From positions 132,392 through 196,391 of the forward strand of contig NZ_LWBU01000158.1 in the NCBI RefSeq assembly GCF_001646665.1: a stretch of 64,000 nt of DNA. Direction: 5' to 3'. Positions 18,367 to 28,917 of this stretch are shown piece by piece. A model generated the notes under the pieces. The model was not told the origin of the DNA and did not search any database. It saw nothing but the letters and a program-made list of their open reading frames with translations. The DNA comes from Streptomyces noursei (GTDB lineage Bacteria > Actinomycetota > Actinomycetes > Streptomycetales > Streptomycetaceae). Each line of letters starts with the position of its first letter. The first letter of the stretch is position 1. A program made the translations under genes and the position numbers.

Positions 18367-20237
18367 GCACCCGACGCCTCACCACCGCCCAGGCGCTCGT
18401 CGCCTTCCTCGCCCGCCAGTACACCGAACGCGACGGGCGGCGCCACCGGCTCGTCGGCGCCATGTGGGGCATCTTCGGCCACGGCAACGTGGCGGGCATC
18501 GGCCAGGCCCTGGTCGAGCACCGCGAGGACATGCCCTTCCTCCAGGGCCGCAACGAGCAGGCGATGGTCCACGCCGCCGTCGGGTACGCCCGCCAGTCGA
18601 ACCGCCTCTCCGTGCACGCCGTCACCACCTCCATCGGGCCGGGCGCCACCAACCTGGTCACCGGCGCGGCCCTGGCCACCGTCAACCGGCTGCCCGTGCT
18701 GCTGCTGCCGGGCGACACCTTCGCCACCCGCCCCGCCGACCCGGTCCTCCAGCAGCTCGAAGTGCCCGGCGCGGGCGACGTGTCCGTCAACGACGCGCTG
18801 CGGCCGGTGTCGGCGTACTTCGACCGGGTGACCCGCCCCGAGGCGCTGGTCCCCGCGGCCCTCGCCGCCGTGCGGGTCCTCACCGACCCGGCCGCCACCG
18901 GCGCGGTGACGCTGGCGCTGCCGCAGGACGTCCAGGCCGAGGCGTACGACTGGCCGGAGGAGTTCTTCGCCGAACGCGTCTGGCGGGTGCGCCGCCCGCG
19001 CCCCGACGCGGCCGAACTGGAGGCCGCCGCCCGCGCGGTCCGGGCGGCCGAACGCCCCCTGATCGTGGCCGGCGGCGGTGTCCACCACAGCCGCGCCGAG
19101 GACGCCCTGGCGCGGTTCGCCGGCGCCACCGGCATCCCCGTCGCGTCCACCCAGGCCGGCAAGGGCTCCCTGCTCCACGACCACCCCGCCGACGTGGGCG
19201 GCATCGGCCACACCGGCACCGCGGCCGCCGACGGCCTCGCCCGCACCGCCGACCTGGTGATCGGGGTCGGCACCCGGTACACCGACTTCACCACCGCCTC
19301 CTCGACCCTGTTCGCCCGCCCCGGGGTCCGCTTCGTCAACCTCAACATCACGGGCTTCGACGCCCACAAGATGGCCGCGCTGCCGCTGGTCGCGGACGCG
19401 CGGGAGGGGCTGGAGCAGCTCGCAGCGGCCCTCGGCGGGCACACCGTCCCGGCGCCGTACGCGCAGGAGTACGCGGCGCTCAGGGCGGACTGGGACGCCC
19501 GCGTCACCGCCGCGTACACCCCGCGGGGGGACGGCGCGCGGCCCACCCAGCCGCAGGTCCTCGGGGTCCTCGACACCCTGGTCACCGGCGACGACATCCT
19601 GATCAACGCCGCCGGCTCGCTCCCCGGCGACCTCCACAAGCTCTGGCGCACCCGCTCCCGGGACCAGTACCACGTCGAATACGGGTACTCCTGCATGGGC
19701 TACGAGATCCCCGCGGCCATCGGGACCGCCCTCGCCGCCCCCGGCCGCCCCGTCTGGGCGCTGGTCGGCGACGGTACGTACCTCATGAACCCCACCGAGA
19801 TCGTCACGGCCGTCCAGGAGGGCGTCCCCGTCAAGCTCGTCGTCCTCCAGAACCACGGGTACGCCTCGATCGGCGGCCTCTCCGAGACCGTGGGCGCCGA
19901 GCGGTACGGCACCGCCTACCGCCACCGGGCCCCCGACGGGACGTACACGGGCGACCCGCTGCCGGTGGACCTCGCCGCCAACGCGGCCAGCCTCGGAATG
20001 CGCGTCCTGCGCGCCCACACCATCCGTGACCTGCGAGAAGCCCTCGCCGACGCGCGCGCCGCGACCGTCCCCACATGTGTCTACGTGGAGACCGCAACGG
20101 CAGACACAGTGTCGGGCGCGCCCGCCGCGGAGGCATGGTGGGATGTGCCCGTGGCCGAGACCGCGACCCGCACGGCGGCGGTGGAGGCCCGCGAGGAGTA
20201 CGACCGGCAAGTCGCAGCCCGACGCCGCCATCTGTGA
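18363..20237 (+). CDS. iolD: 3D-(3,5/4)-trihydroxycyclohexane-1,2-dione hydrolase
   Basis: The 624-residue thiamine-diphosphate enzyme opens the ring of the trihydroxycyclohexanedione intermediate. The ThDP-activating Glu lies in QGRNEQAMVHAAVGYA, and the cofactor-binding GDGTYLMNPTEIV...VVLQNHG motif is near residues 470-500. Length and three-domain layout match IolD. It begins at ATG 18363, overlapping the iolB stop (ATGA). A long open frame on the opposite strand is a GC-bias artefact. Confidence 0.95.
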   Translation: MSTRRLTTAQALVAFLARQYTERDGRRHRLVGAMWGIFGHGNVAGIGQALVEHREDMPFLQGRNEQAMVHAAVGYARQSNRLSVHAVTTSIGPGATNLVTGAALATVNRLPVLLLPGDTFATRPADPVLQQLEVPGAGDVSVNDALRPVSAYFDRVTRPEALVPAALAAVRVLTDPAATGAVTLALPQDVQAEAYDWPEEFFAERVWRVRRPRPDAAELEAAARAVRAAERPLIVAGGGVHHSRAEDALARFAGATGIPVASTQAGKGSLLHDHPADVGGIGHTGTAAADGLARTADLVIGVGTRYTDFTTASSTLFARPGVRFVNLNITGFDAHKMAALPLVADAREGLEQLAAALGGHTVPAPYAQEYAALRADWDARVTAAYTPRGDGARPTQPQVLGVLDTLVTGDDILINAAGSLPGDLHKLWRTRSRDQYHVEYGYSCMGYEIPAAIGTALAAPGRPVWALVGDGTYLMNPTEIVTAVQEGVPVKLVVLQNHGYASIGGLSETVGAERYGTAYRHRAPDGTYTGDPLPVDLAANAASLGMRVLRAHTIRDLREALADARAATVPTCVYVETATADTVSGAPAAEAWWDVPVAETATRTAAVEAREEYDRQVAARRRHL

Positions 20238-20259
20238 AGCATCTGAAGGAGCTTTCGTC

Positions 20260-21762
<1,503 letters not shown>

Positions 21763-21783
21763 CACCCCCGGTCCCGGAGAAAA

Positions 21784-21809
21784 CGGCTGGCCCCGACCGG
21801 GGCCGGCCG
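21784..21809 (+). terminator. inositol operon terminator
   Basis: CGGCTGGCCCC pairs with GGGGCCGGCCG (11 pairs, one G-U) around a GACC loop, 22 bases after the mmsA stop. It ends 16 bases before the next gene, so some read-through may occur. Confidence 0.75.
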
Positions 21810-21824
21810 TCGATCCTTGCCGGG

Positions 21825-22442
21825 ATGAACGACGACGAACCGAAGTACCGCATCCGCGCCCTCCACACCGACGACACGATCACCGTCTACCAGGCGTACG
21901 CGCCCGCGATCGGCGGCCCCGCCGCCCGCACGGGCCGCTTCCCGGCCTCGTGGAAGCGCGAGCGGATGACGTGGATCAAGCCGAGCTTCCTGTGGATGAT
22001 GTACCGCTGCGGCTGGGCCACCAAGCAGGACCAGGAGACCGTCCTGGCCGTCGAGATCACCCGCGAGGGCTTCGAATGGGCGCTGCGCCACGCCTGCCTC
22101 TCGCACTACGTGCGCGGCTTCCACCCCGACCAGGACGCCTGGAAGCGGCAGCTGCGCCGCTCCCCGGCCCGCGTGCAATGGGACCCGGAGCGGGACCGGC
22201 ACCTGGCGCCGCTGCCGTACCGCTCGCTCCAGCTGGGCCTCGCGGGCGAGGCGTCCGCCCGGTACGCCGACGAGTGGACGGTGTCCATACGGGACGTGAC
22301 ACCGCTCGCCCGCGAGATCCACGGGCTCGTCCGGGCCGGGGACGTGGAGGGTGCGGAGCGGCTGATGCCCGAGGAGCGCCCCTACCCGGCGGGTGCGGAA
22401 CTCCTCGGGCATCTGGTCCCCGAAGGGTCGGACACGACCTAG
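21825..22442 (+). CDS. DUF4291 family protein
   Basis: The 205-residue protein matches DUF4291: RIRALHTDDTITVYQAY, then FPASWKRERMTWIKPSFLWMMYRCGWATKQDQETVLAVEITREGF, and VQWDPERD near the middle. The biochemical function of this family is unknown to me. No export signal or membrane segment is visible. The ATG at 21825 was chosen because everything upstream in this frame overlaps mmsA. Its stop overlaps that of the convergent protease gene by four bases. Confidence 0.85.
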   Translation: MNDDEPKYRIRALHTDDTITVYQAYAPAIGGPAARTGRFPASWKRERMTWIKPSFLWMMYRCGWATKQDQETVLAVEITREGFEWALRHACLSHYVRGFHPDQDAWKRQLRRSPARVQWDPERDRHLAPLPYRSLQLGLAGEASARYADEWTVSIRDVTPLAREIHGLVRAGDVEGAERLMPEERPYPAGAELLGHLVPEGSDTT

Positions 22443-23656
22443 AACCGCGAGTGGAGCAGCCTGTCCGGGGAGCCCGGGAGCGCGTTGCGCACCTTGCCGC
22501 TCGTGGCGTCGTCCACCAGGGCGTCGCGTACCTGCGCCGGGGAGGCCGTGGGGTGTTCCGCCAGGTACAGGGCGGCCACGCCGGCCGCGTGGGGCGCCGC
22601 CATCGACGTACCGGAGAGGGTGCTCGTCGCCGTGTCGCCGGTGCGCCAGGCCGAGGTGACCTTCACTCCCGGCGCGAAGAGGTCCACGCAGGTGCCGTAG
22701 TTGGAGAAGGAGGCCCGGCGGTCCGTGTCGTCCGTGGCGCCGACGGTGACGGCCCCCGGGACACGGGCGGGGGAGGTGTTGCAGGCGTTCTCGGGCAGCC
22801 CGAGGACGTTGCCGTTGCCCGCCGCGACGGTGTACGAGACGCCCGAGGCGATCGACCGCTCGACGGCGTCGTCGAGGGAGGTGTTCACACCGCCGCCCAG
22901 GCTCATGTTGGCGACCGCCGGCTTCACGGCGTTCGCCGTCACCCAGTCCACGCCCGCGATGACCCCGGCCGTCGTGCCCGAGCCGTCGCAGTCCAGGACG
23001 CGCACGGCGACGAGTCGGGCGGCCTTCGCCACCCCGTGGGTCGTGCCGCCGACCGTCCCGGCGACATGCGTGCCGTGGCCCTGGCAGTCCTGCCCGTTCT
23101 GCCCGCCGCCGACGGTGTCGGTGCCGACCACGGCCCGGCCCCCGAACTCGCGGTGCGAGGTGCGGATCCCGGTGTCGATGATGTACGCGTGCACGCCGGA
23201 CGCCGTGCCGTCGTAGGCGTACGTCCCGGACAGCGGCAGGTCGCGCTGGTCGACCCGGTCCAGGCCCCAGGTGGCGCCCGGCTGGACGGTGCTGACGCGG
23301 ACGGTGCGGTCCTGCTCGACGTACGCGACCCGGGGGTCGGCGGCGAGGGCGGCCGCCCGCGCCCTCGACATGCCGGCGGAGAAGCCGTCGAGCGCGCTGC
23401 GGTACTCGTGGCGGGGGGTGACGCCGAGGTCCGCGGCGCGGGTGGAGCCGTCCTTGAGGACGACGATCCAGCTGCCGGCCACGGCGGTTGCGGCGGGTGC
23501 GAGGCGGAGGTCGCCGATCGGCCCGGCGTGCGCGGCGGGGGAGGCGGCGGTCTGCAGACCGGCCGCGAGGGCGACGGCGGAGACCAGCGCGGCGGCGCGG
23601 CGCGGGGGTACGGGGCGCGGGAACACGGCGCGGAGCCTGCGGGAGGGTGCGCTCAT
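22439..23656 (-). CDS. secreted subtilisin-like serine protease (S8)
   Basis: The 405-residue preproenzyme has a signal peptide (RR-containing N-terminus, Ala/Leu-rich core, AHA-G near residue 44), an inhibitor I9 propeptide (SWIVVLKDGS...YVEQDRTV, residues about 61-120) and a catalytic S8 domain. The triad is Asp161 (DTGIRTSH), His194 (GHGTHVAG) and Ser351 (GTSMAAPH), with the oxyanion Asn in AAGNGN. Paired cysteines in DCQ/DCDG suggest disulfides. It should be autoprocessed and degrade proteins outside the cell. ATG 23656 has only a weak AGGTG upstream. Confidence 0.93.
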   Translation of the reverse strand: MSAPSRRLRAVFPRPVPPRRAAALVSAVALAAGLQTAASPAAHAGPIGDLRLAPAATAVAGSWIVVLKDGSTRAADLGVTPRHEYRSALDGFSAGMSRARAAALAADPRVAYVEQDRTVRVSTVQPGATWGLDRVDQRDLPLSGTYAYDGTASGVHAYIIDTGIRTSHREFGGRAVVGTDTVGGGQNGQDCQGHGTHVAGTVGGTTHGVAKAARLVAVRVLDCDGSGTTAGVIAGVDWVTANAVKPAVANMSLGGGVNTSLDDAVERSIASGVSYTVAAGNGNVLGLPENACNTSPARVPGAVTVGATDDTDRRASFSNYGTCVDLFAPGVKVTSAWRTGDTATSTLSGTSMAAPHAAGVAALYLAEHPTASPAQVRDALVDDATSGKVRNALPGSPDRLLHSRF

Positions 23657-23740
23657 CTCGGCGGCACCTGACCTTTCTTCGTCCGGACGGCCCCACAGCG
23701 TCCCGACTGGTCATGTACCGCACAAGAGTGGTCGGCGGGC

Positions 23741-24163
23741 CTACCCCGCTTCGTCGCCGAACCCCCACGTGAGCATGGCGAATTCTCCATCGTCCCCGGC
23801 ACCGGCCGAGCGGTACGTCGCCAGCGCCGGATCGTTGTCCGTGTCCACCCCGACCCACATGCCGTAACAGCCGCGCTCCCGGGCGACGGCGGCCAGCGCC
23901 CGCGTCAGCTCCCGCCCGATGCCCCGACGGCGGTACGGCTCGTCCACGGACAGCTCGTACAGGCACATCTCCGCGCCCTTGTCCGGGTGCAGCATCTCCA
24001 CGCCCGACACCATCCCGGCCGCCACGCCGTCGACGTGGGCGATCAGCATCAGGTGGCCGGGTGCCGCCAGGAAACGCGCGGCCCACTCGGGGCGCGCCGG
24101 GCCGTCGTACAGGTGCTCCGCCCCCAGGAGTTCGTCGACGGTCGTCGCGCGGCGGATCTCCAT
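23741..24163 (-). CDS. GNAT-family acetyltransferase (AAC(3)-I-like)
   Basis: The 140-residue protein is a compact GNAT enzyme: MEIRRATTVDELLGAEHLYD, LMLIAHVDGVAAGMVSGVEMLHPDKGAEMCLYELSVDEPYRRRGIGRELTRAL with the acetyl-CoA-binding RRRGIG, and GMWVGVDTDNDPALATYRSAGA. The E-M-C-L-Y-E-L-S-V segment resembles aminoglycoside 3-N-acetyltransferases of type I, but no resistance role can be claimed from sequence alone. ATG 24163 has GGAGGACC upstream. Confidence 0.82.
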   Translation of the reverse strand: MEIRRATTVDELLGAEHLYDGPARPEWAARFLAAPGHLMLIAHVDGVAAGMVSGVEMLHPDKGAEMCLYELSVDEPYRRRGIGRELTRALAAVARERGCYGMWVGVDTDNDPALATYRSAGAGDDGEFAMLTWGFGDEAG

Positions 24164-24273
24164 GCCTGGTCCTCCCGTGTACCGCGGTTGCTGTACGGCG
24201 ACGGTAGTGCGTACACCTCAGGAAGGCCTCCGAGTTCCGCCGTGCGGCAGCCGAGGGGCCCCGGCGCGGCGCT

Positions 24274-24289
24274 TAGGGTTTCAGGCATG
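24274..24289 (+). promoter_or_regulatory. possible -10 box next to the hydrolase-ABC start
   Basis: TAGGGT at 24274-24279 ends seven bases before ATG 24287 and would give a leaderless transcript. Alternatively its AGGG acts as a ribosome-binding site. No clear -35 box is visible. Confidence 0.3.
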
Positions 24290-27073
24290 CAGATCCGAAT
24301 CCCCCGCCGCTGGGCGGCCGCCACGGCCGCGGCCGCCGTGCTGCTCGCGGGCGCCGGCACGTGGACGGCCGTGGCCTCGGACGACGACGCCGCCCCCCGC
24401 CGCGAGGACAGAGTGCTGGAGATGCCGGGAGCGAGGATCGACACCTCCTTCTTCACCTCCGGCCCCGACGACGCCCGCCGCCCCGCCGTGCTCCTCGGGC
24501 ACGGCTTCGGCGGCACCAAGGAGGACGTGCGCGCCCAGGCCGAGAAACTGGCACGGGACGGGTACGCGGTGCTGACCTGGTCCGCGCGCGGCTTCGGGGC
24601 CTCGACGGGGCGCATCGGGCTCAACGACCCGGACTTCGAGGTCAAGGACGTCTCCCGGCTGATCGACTGGCTCGCGAAGCGCCCCGAGGTCCGGCTGGAC
24701 GGGGCGGGCGACCCCCGGGTCGGCGTCTCGGGCGTGTCGTACGGCGGGGCGGTCTCGCTGCTCGCGGCCGGGTACGACGCGCGGGTGGACGCCATCGCCC
24801 CCCAGATCACGTACTGGAACCTGGCGGACGCCTTCTTCCCGGACGGCGTCTTCAAGAAGCTGTGGGCCGGCATCTTCTTCACCACCGGCACGGTGGCGTC
24901 GTCGGACCAGCCCCCGGGCCGTGCGCCCGGCGAGGGCGACCAGCCCCCGGGCCGCGCGCCCGGCCAGGACGAGGCGCCGGCCGGGGGCGGCGGCGGGGCG
25001 GCACCGGCCCGGGGCGGGGCCGCCGCGGCCGCCGGCCGGCAGGCCGAGCCCACCGCCGCCTGCGGACGGTTCCAGGACGCACTGTGCGCCATGTACGAAC
25101 GGGTCGCTGTCACCGGCGAGCCGGACGCCGCCGCCCGGGCACTGCTGGAGGCGCGCAGCCCCTCCGCCGTCGGCGACCGCATCAAGGTGCCCACGCTCGT
25201 CGTCCAGGGTCAGTCCGACTCCCTCTTCCCGCTCTCCCACGCCGACCGCATCGCCGGAGCCGTCCGTGCCAACGGCGCCCCCGTCGCCGTCGACTGGATC
25301 GCCGGCGGCCACGACGGCGGCGACCGGGAGACCGAGCGCGTCCAGGCACGCATCGGCTCCTGGTTCGACCGGTACCTCAAGGACGACAAGGGCGCCGACA
25401 CCGGACCCGCCTTCCGGGTCAGCCGCTCCGGCGGGGTCGACACCACCGACGGCCGAGCCCGGCTGCGCGGCGCCACCGGCGACAGCTACCCCGGTCTGCG
25501 CGCCGGGGACCGCGCCATCGCCCTCACCGGCCGCCCGCAGAGCTTCCGCAACCCGGCCGGGGCCACCCCGCCCGCCATCTCCGCCGTCCCGGGCCTCGGC
25601 GGAGGCCTCGCCCAGCTGTCGTCGCTCGGCGTCGGCCTCTCCCTCGACTTCCCCGGCCAGCACGCCCGCTTCGAGTCCCGGCCCCTCACCGCACCGCTGC
25701 GCATCACCGGTTCGCCGACCGTCCGCGTCACCGTCACCTCCGACACCGGCGAGGCGGTCCTCTTCGCCAAGGTGTACGACGTCGGCCCCGACGGCCGCCG
25801 GCAGGTGCTGCCCGCCCAGCTGGTCGCCCCGGTCCGGGTCGGGGGCGCCGGGAAGGGCAGGACGGTCGAGCTGACGCTGCCGGCCATCGACCACGAGGTG
25901 GAGGCCGGGCACCGGCTGCGTCTCGTCCTCGCCGCCACCGACCTGGGCCATGCCTCCCCCGCCGCCCCGGCGACCTACACCGTCGCCGTGGCCGGCCCCC
26001 TCTCCGTACCGACCGCGCCCGGTGTGCGCACCGAGGGCTCCGGCCTGCCCTGGTGGGTGTGGGGCATGCCGGCCGCCGGCGTCCTGATCGCCGCGGCCCT
26101 GCTGCTCACCGCCCGCCGCCGCACCACCGCGCCCGCCCCCGACCCCGACCTCGCCGACGTACCGCTCCAGATCACCGGACTGACCAAGAAGTACGCCAAG
26201 TCCGCCGACCGGTACGCCGTGCGGGACCTGTCCTTCCGGGTCGAGAAGGGCCAGGTCCTCGGCCTCCTCGGCCCGAACGGCGCCGGCAAGACCACCACCC
26301 TGCGCATGCTGATGGGCCTGATCACCCCCGACGACGGTGAGATCCGCGTCTTCGGGCACGCCATCCGGCCGGGTGCGCCGGTCCTGTCCCGGGTCGGGGC
26401 CTTCGTCGAGGGCGCCGGCTTCCTGCCGCACCTCTCCGGGCGGGAGAACCTGGAGCTGTACTGGCGCGCCACCGGCCGCCCCGCCGCCGACGCCCACCTC
26501 GACGAGGCCCTGGAGATCGCCGGTCTCGGCGACGCCCTCGCCCGCGCGGTGCGCACCTACTCGCAGGGCATGCGGCAGCGGCTCGCCATCGCCCAGGCCA
26601 TGCTGGGGCTCCCCGACCTCCTCATCCTCGACGAGCCGACCAACGGCCTCGACCCGCCGCAGATCCGCGAGATGCGGGACGTGATGATCCGGTACGCGGC
26701 CGGGGGCCGGACCGTCATCGTCTCCAGCCACCTGCTGTCCGAGGTCGAGCAGACCTGCACGCACCTGGTCGTCATGGACCGCGGCCGGCTCGTGCAGGCG
26801 GGCCCGGTCGCCGAGATCACCGGCGCGGGCGACACCCTGCTCGTCACCACGGCCGGTGACGTGCCCGAACCGCTGATCGACAAGGTGGGCGCCCTGCCGG
26901 GCATCGGCTCGGTGGTGCGCACGGACGGCGGGCTGTTGGTGCGGCTGGACGGCGCCACCGCGACCGGTCTGATCGCGGAACTCGTCCGGCTGGACGTGCC
27001 GGTGACCGGCGTCGGCCCGCACCGCCGCCTGGAGGACGCGTTCCTCACCCTGATCGGAGGAGCATCCGCATGA
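24287..27073 (+). CDS. alpha/beta-hydrolase fused to an ABC transporter ATPase
   Basis: The 928-residue protein joins two enzymes. Residues 8-28 form a signal anchor. An X-Pro dipeptidyl-peptidase/CocE-like alpha/beta hydrolase follows (GHGFGGTKED, nucleophile Ser in GVSYGG near residue 151, acid in QGQSDSLFP, His in GGHDGG) with a Pro/Gly-rich insert at about 210-255 and a jelly-roll C-terminal domain. A membrane helix (about 587-607) leads to a complete ABC ATPase: Walker A GPNGAGKTT near 665, signature YSQGMRQRL near 757, Walker B LLILDEPT near 777, then a DrrA-type C-terminal region. The topology puts the hydrolase outside and the ATPase inside. It overlaps the permease gene by four bases. 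Confidence 0.9.
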   Translation: MQIRIPRRWAAATAAAAVLLAGAGTWTAVASDDDAAPRREDRVLEMPGARIDTSFFTSGPDDARRPAVLLGHGFGGTKEDVRAQAEKLARDGYAVLTWSARGFGASTGRIGLNDPDFEVKDVSRLIDWLAKRPEVRLDGAGDPRVGVSGVSYGGAVSLLAAGYDARVDAIAPQITYWNLADAFFPDGVFKKLWAGIFFTTGTVASSDQPPGRAPGEGDQPPGRAPGQDEAPAGGGGGAAPARGGAAAAAGRQAEPTAACGRFQDALCAMYERVAVTGEPDAAARALLEARSPSAVGDRIKVPTLVVQGQSDSLFPLSHADRIAGAVRANGAPVAVDWIAGGHDGGDRETERVQARIGSWFDRYLKDDKGADTGPAFRVSRSGGVDTTDGRARLRGATGDSYPGLRAGDRAIALTGRPQSFRNPAGATPPAISAVPGLGGGLAQLSSLGVGLSLDFPGQHARFESRPLTAPLRITGSPTVRVTVTSDTGEAVLFAKVYDVGPDGRRQVLPAQLVAPVRVGGAGKGRTVELTLPAIDHEVEAGHRLRLVLAATDLGHASPAAPATYTVAVAGPLSVPTAPGVRTEGSGLPWWVWGMPAAGVLIAAALLLTARRRTTAPAPDPDLADVPLQITGLTKKYAKSADRYAVRDLSFRVEKGQVLGLLGPNGAGKTTTLRMLMGLITPDDGEIRVFGHAIRPGAPVLSRVGAFVEGAGFLPHLSGRENLELYWRATGRPAADAHLDEALEIAGLGDALARAVRTYSQGMRQRLAIAQAMLGLPDLLILDEPTNGLDPPQIREMRDVMIRYAAGGRTVIVSSHLLSEVEQTCTHLVVMDRGRLVQAGPVAEITGAGDTLLVTTAGDVPEPLIDKVGALPGIGSVVRTDGGLLVRLDGATATGLIAELVRLDVPVTGVGPHRRLEDAFLTLIGGASA

Positions 27074-27927
27074 GCGCCCTGGTCCAGTCCGCGCCCGGTT
27101 ACCGGGCCCGGCACACCCTGCCGCTGCGCGTCGAGGCCGTACGCCAGTTGAAGCGGCGCCGCACCCTCGTCATGGGGGCGATCCTGGCCGCCCTGCCCTT
27201 CGTGCTGATCGCCGCCTTCGCCATCGGCGGCACCCCGGACGGGCGCGGCAACGACCGGATCACCCTGATGGACACGGCGACGGCGTCCGGCGCGAACTTC
27301 GCCGCGACATGCCTGTTCGTGTCGGCCGGCTTCCTGCTGGTGGTGCCGGTGGCGCTGTTCTGCGGCGACACCGTGGCGTCCGAGGCCAGTTGGTCCTCGC
27401 TGCGCTACCTGCTGGCCGCACCCGTGCCGCGGTCCCGGCTGCTGTGGTCCAAGCTGGCCGTGGGCCTCGGCTTCAGCGCGGCGGCGATGCTGCTGCTGCC
27501 GCTGGTGGCCCTCGCCGCCGGGTCCGTCGCCTACGGCTGGGGCCCGCTGCAACTGCCCACCGGCGGCTCCCTGGCCGCGGCGGACAGCGTGCCGCGCCTC
27601 GCGCTGGTCGTCGCGTTCGTCTTCGTCTCGCAACTGGTCACGGCGGGCCTCGCCTTCTGGTTGTCGACCCGGACGGACGCCCCGCTCGGCGCGGTCGGCG
27701 GCGCGGTCGGACTGACGATCATCGGGAACGTGCTGGACGCGGTGACGGCGCTCGGCTCCTGGCGCGAGTTCCTGCCCGCGCACTGGCAGTTCGCCTGGGC
27801 GGACGCGCTCCAGCCGCAACTGGAGTGGAGCGGCATGCTCAAGGGGTCGGCGGTGTCGGTGACCTACGCCCTGATCCTGTTCGCGCTCGCCTTCCGGGGC
27901 TTCGCCCGCAAGGACATCGTCTCCTAG
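27070..27927 (+). CDS. ABC-2 type transporter permease
   Basis: The 285-residue protein has about six hydrophobic segments (for example MGAILAALPFVLIAAFAI, TCLFVSAGFLLVVPVALFC, AAMLLLPLVALAAGSVA) and the ABC-2 feature SWSSLRYLLAAPVPRSRLLWSKL. It is translationally coupled (ATGA) to the hydrolase-ATPase fusion and is surely its membrane partner. Export of a lipid, peptide or drug is likely; the extracytoplasmic hydrolase may process the cargo. Confidence 0.9.
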   Translation: MSALVQSAPGYRARHTLPLRVEAVRQLKRRRTLVMGAILAALPFVLIAAFAIGGTPDGRGNDRITLMDTATASGANFAATCLFVSAGFLLVVPVALFCGDTVASEASWSSLRYLLAAPVPRSRLLWSKLAVGLGFSAAAMLLLPLVALAAGSVAYGWGPLQLPTGGSLAAADSVPRLALVVAFVFVSQLVTAGLAFWLSTRTDAPLGAVGGAVGLTIIGNVLDAVTALGSWREFLPAHWQFAWADALQPQLEWSGMLKGSAVSVTYALILFALAFRGFARKDIVS

Positions 27928-27938
27928 GCACGACCTGG

Positions 27939-28679
27939 TCAGAGCCAGCCGCGACGAGCCGCTTCCGCTCCCGCCCGGAAGCGGCTCGTCGTGCCGAGGG
28001 CCGCGAGCAGTTCGCCCACACGACGGCTGTACGTGCGCCCCGATATGCCCAGTCGCGCGGCGGCGGTCTCGTCGGTGAGCCCCGCCAGCAGGGCCTCCAG
28101 CACCGGCCGCAGGTGCGGGGGGAGCGCGCCGGGCGGCAGCGGCCGCGCCGGAACCTCGTCGCCCGTCTCCCACCAGGCGTGATGGGCCCGCACCAGGGCC
28201 TGCACCACGACCGGGTCCCGGATCAGCAGCAGCCCGTTGTAGAGCAGTTCGAGGTCGAGGGGTATGACCGCGACCGTGCGGTCCACCACGATCATCTTGA
28301 AGGGGATGGACTGCGTCAGCCGGGCCCGCCCCGGCAGGTGCGCCGCCCCGGCCGTGTCCGCGGCGGTGACCCTGGACAGCGCGTGCCGGGGCACGATCTG
28401 ACGCACCGTCGCCACCCGCTGCGCCGCCGTGCGCACACAGGTGCCGGCCAGTTCCAGGAACGGCTCGGGGATCGGCAGGCCCAGGCAGGCGGCCGGATCG
28501 TCGAAGGTCAGCACCTCATGGCGGGCGGACTCGGTGAGCGCGGCGAGCGTCGCGCAGATCTGTCTCACCCCTCGCACCGGCTGCCCGGCCGGGCGAGGTG
28601 CCTGCTGCGGCACGGCACGCACCGGTGTCGCCTCTCTTAAGGCCGCTCGGCCGAGCACGGAGCCCGGAACGTTCGTCAC
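27939..28679 (-). CDS. LuxR-type helix-turn-helix regulator with a TTA codon
   Basis: The 246-residue protein ends in a LuxR/GerE-like HTH (HLRPVLEALLAGLTDETAAARLGISGRTYSRRVGELLAALGTTSRFRAGAEAARRGWL). The N-terminal part resembles the phospholipase-D-like TrmB/LuxR-hybrid regulators of Streptomyces (HEVLTFDDPA, TQSIPFKMIVVDRTVAVIPLD). GTG 28679 was chosen because GGGGGTGG precedes it; a longer frame to 28784 lacks a binding site. Codon 14 is the rare TTA leucine codon, implying dependence on the bldA tRNA if this start is right. Convergent with the ABC operon and only 11 bases away. Confidence 0.8.
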   Translation of the reverse strand: MTNVPGSVLGRAALREATPVRAVPQQAPRPAGQPVRGVRQICATLAALTESARHEVLTFDDPAACLGLPIPEPFLELAGTCVRTAAQRVATVRQIVPRHALSRVTAADTAGAAHLPGRARLTQSIPFKMIVVDRTVAVIPLDLELLYNGLLLIRDPVVVQALVRAHHAWWETGDEVPARPLPPGALPPHLRPVLEALLAGLTDETAAARLGISGRTYSRRVGELLAALGTTSRFRAGAEAARRGWL

Positions 28680-28709
28680 GGCTGACCACCCCCGCCATCC
28701 CCTGGGAAC

Positions 28710-28743
28710 GTACGCAACTCCATGTACGCATGCGACTGCGTAC
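28710..28743. repeat. three copies of GTACGCA (one inverted)
   Basis: GTACGCA lies at 28710-28716 and 28724-28730 (14 bases apart) and inverted as TGCGTAC at 28737-28743. The last two form a perfect 7+7 inverted repeat with a 6-base spacer. They sit about 30-65 bases upstream of the LuxR-type gene and may be its operator. Confidence 0.6.
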
Positions 28744-28917
28744 GGTGACAAGGGCGTGTTCACGGGTTGGCGAGTCCAAGCCAAGTGCTGCGCCGGGCCT
28801 CACCGGCAGCTCGCCCGGCCGGCCGGCCGCCCCGCCCCCCGGCCCGCCGCCGGACCGCCGTCCGGCCGGTCGTCCACAGCCCCTGACACGTGTTCGAGCG
28901 CCTGCCATCATGACCGC

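Noticed and set aside
23741..24163. GNAT gene as an aminoglycoside resistance determinant
   Set aside because: Similarity is limited to general GNAT features and one AAC(3)-I-like segment; no aminoglycoside cluster is present.
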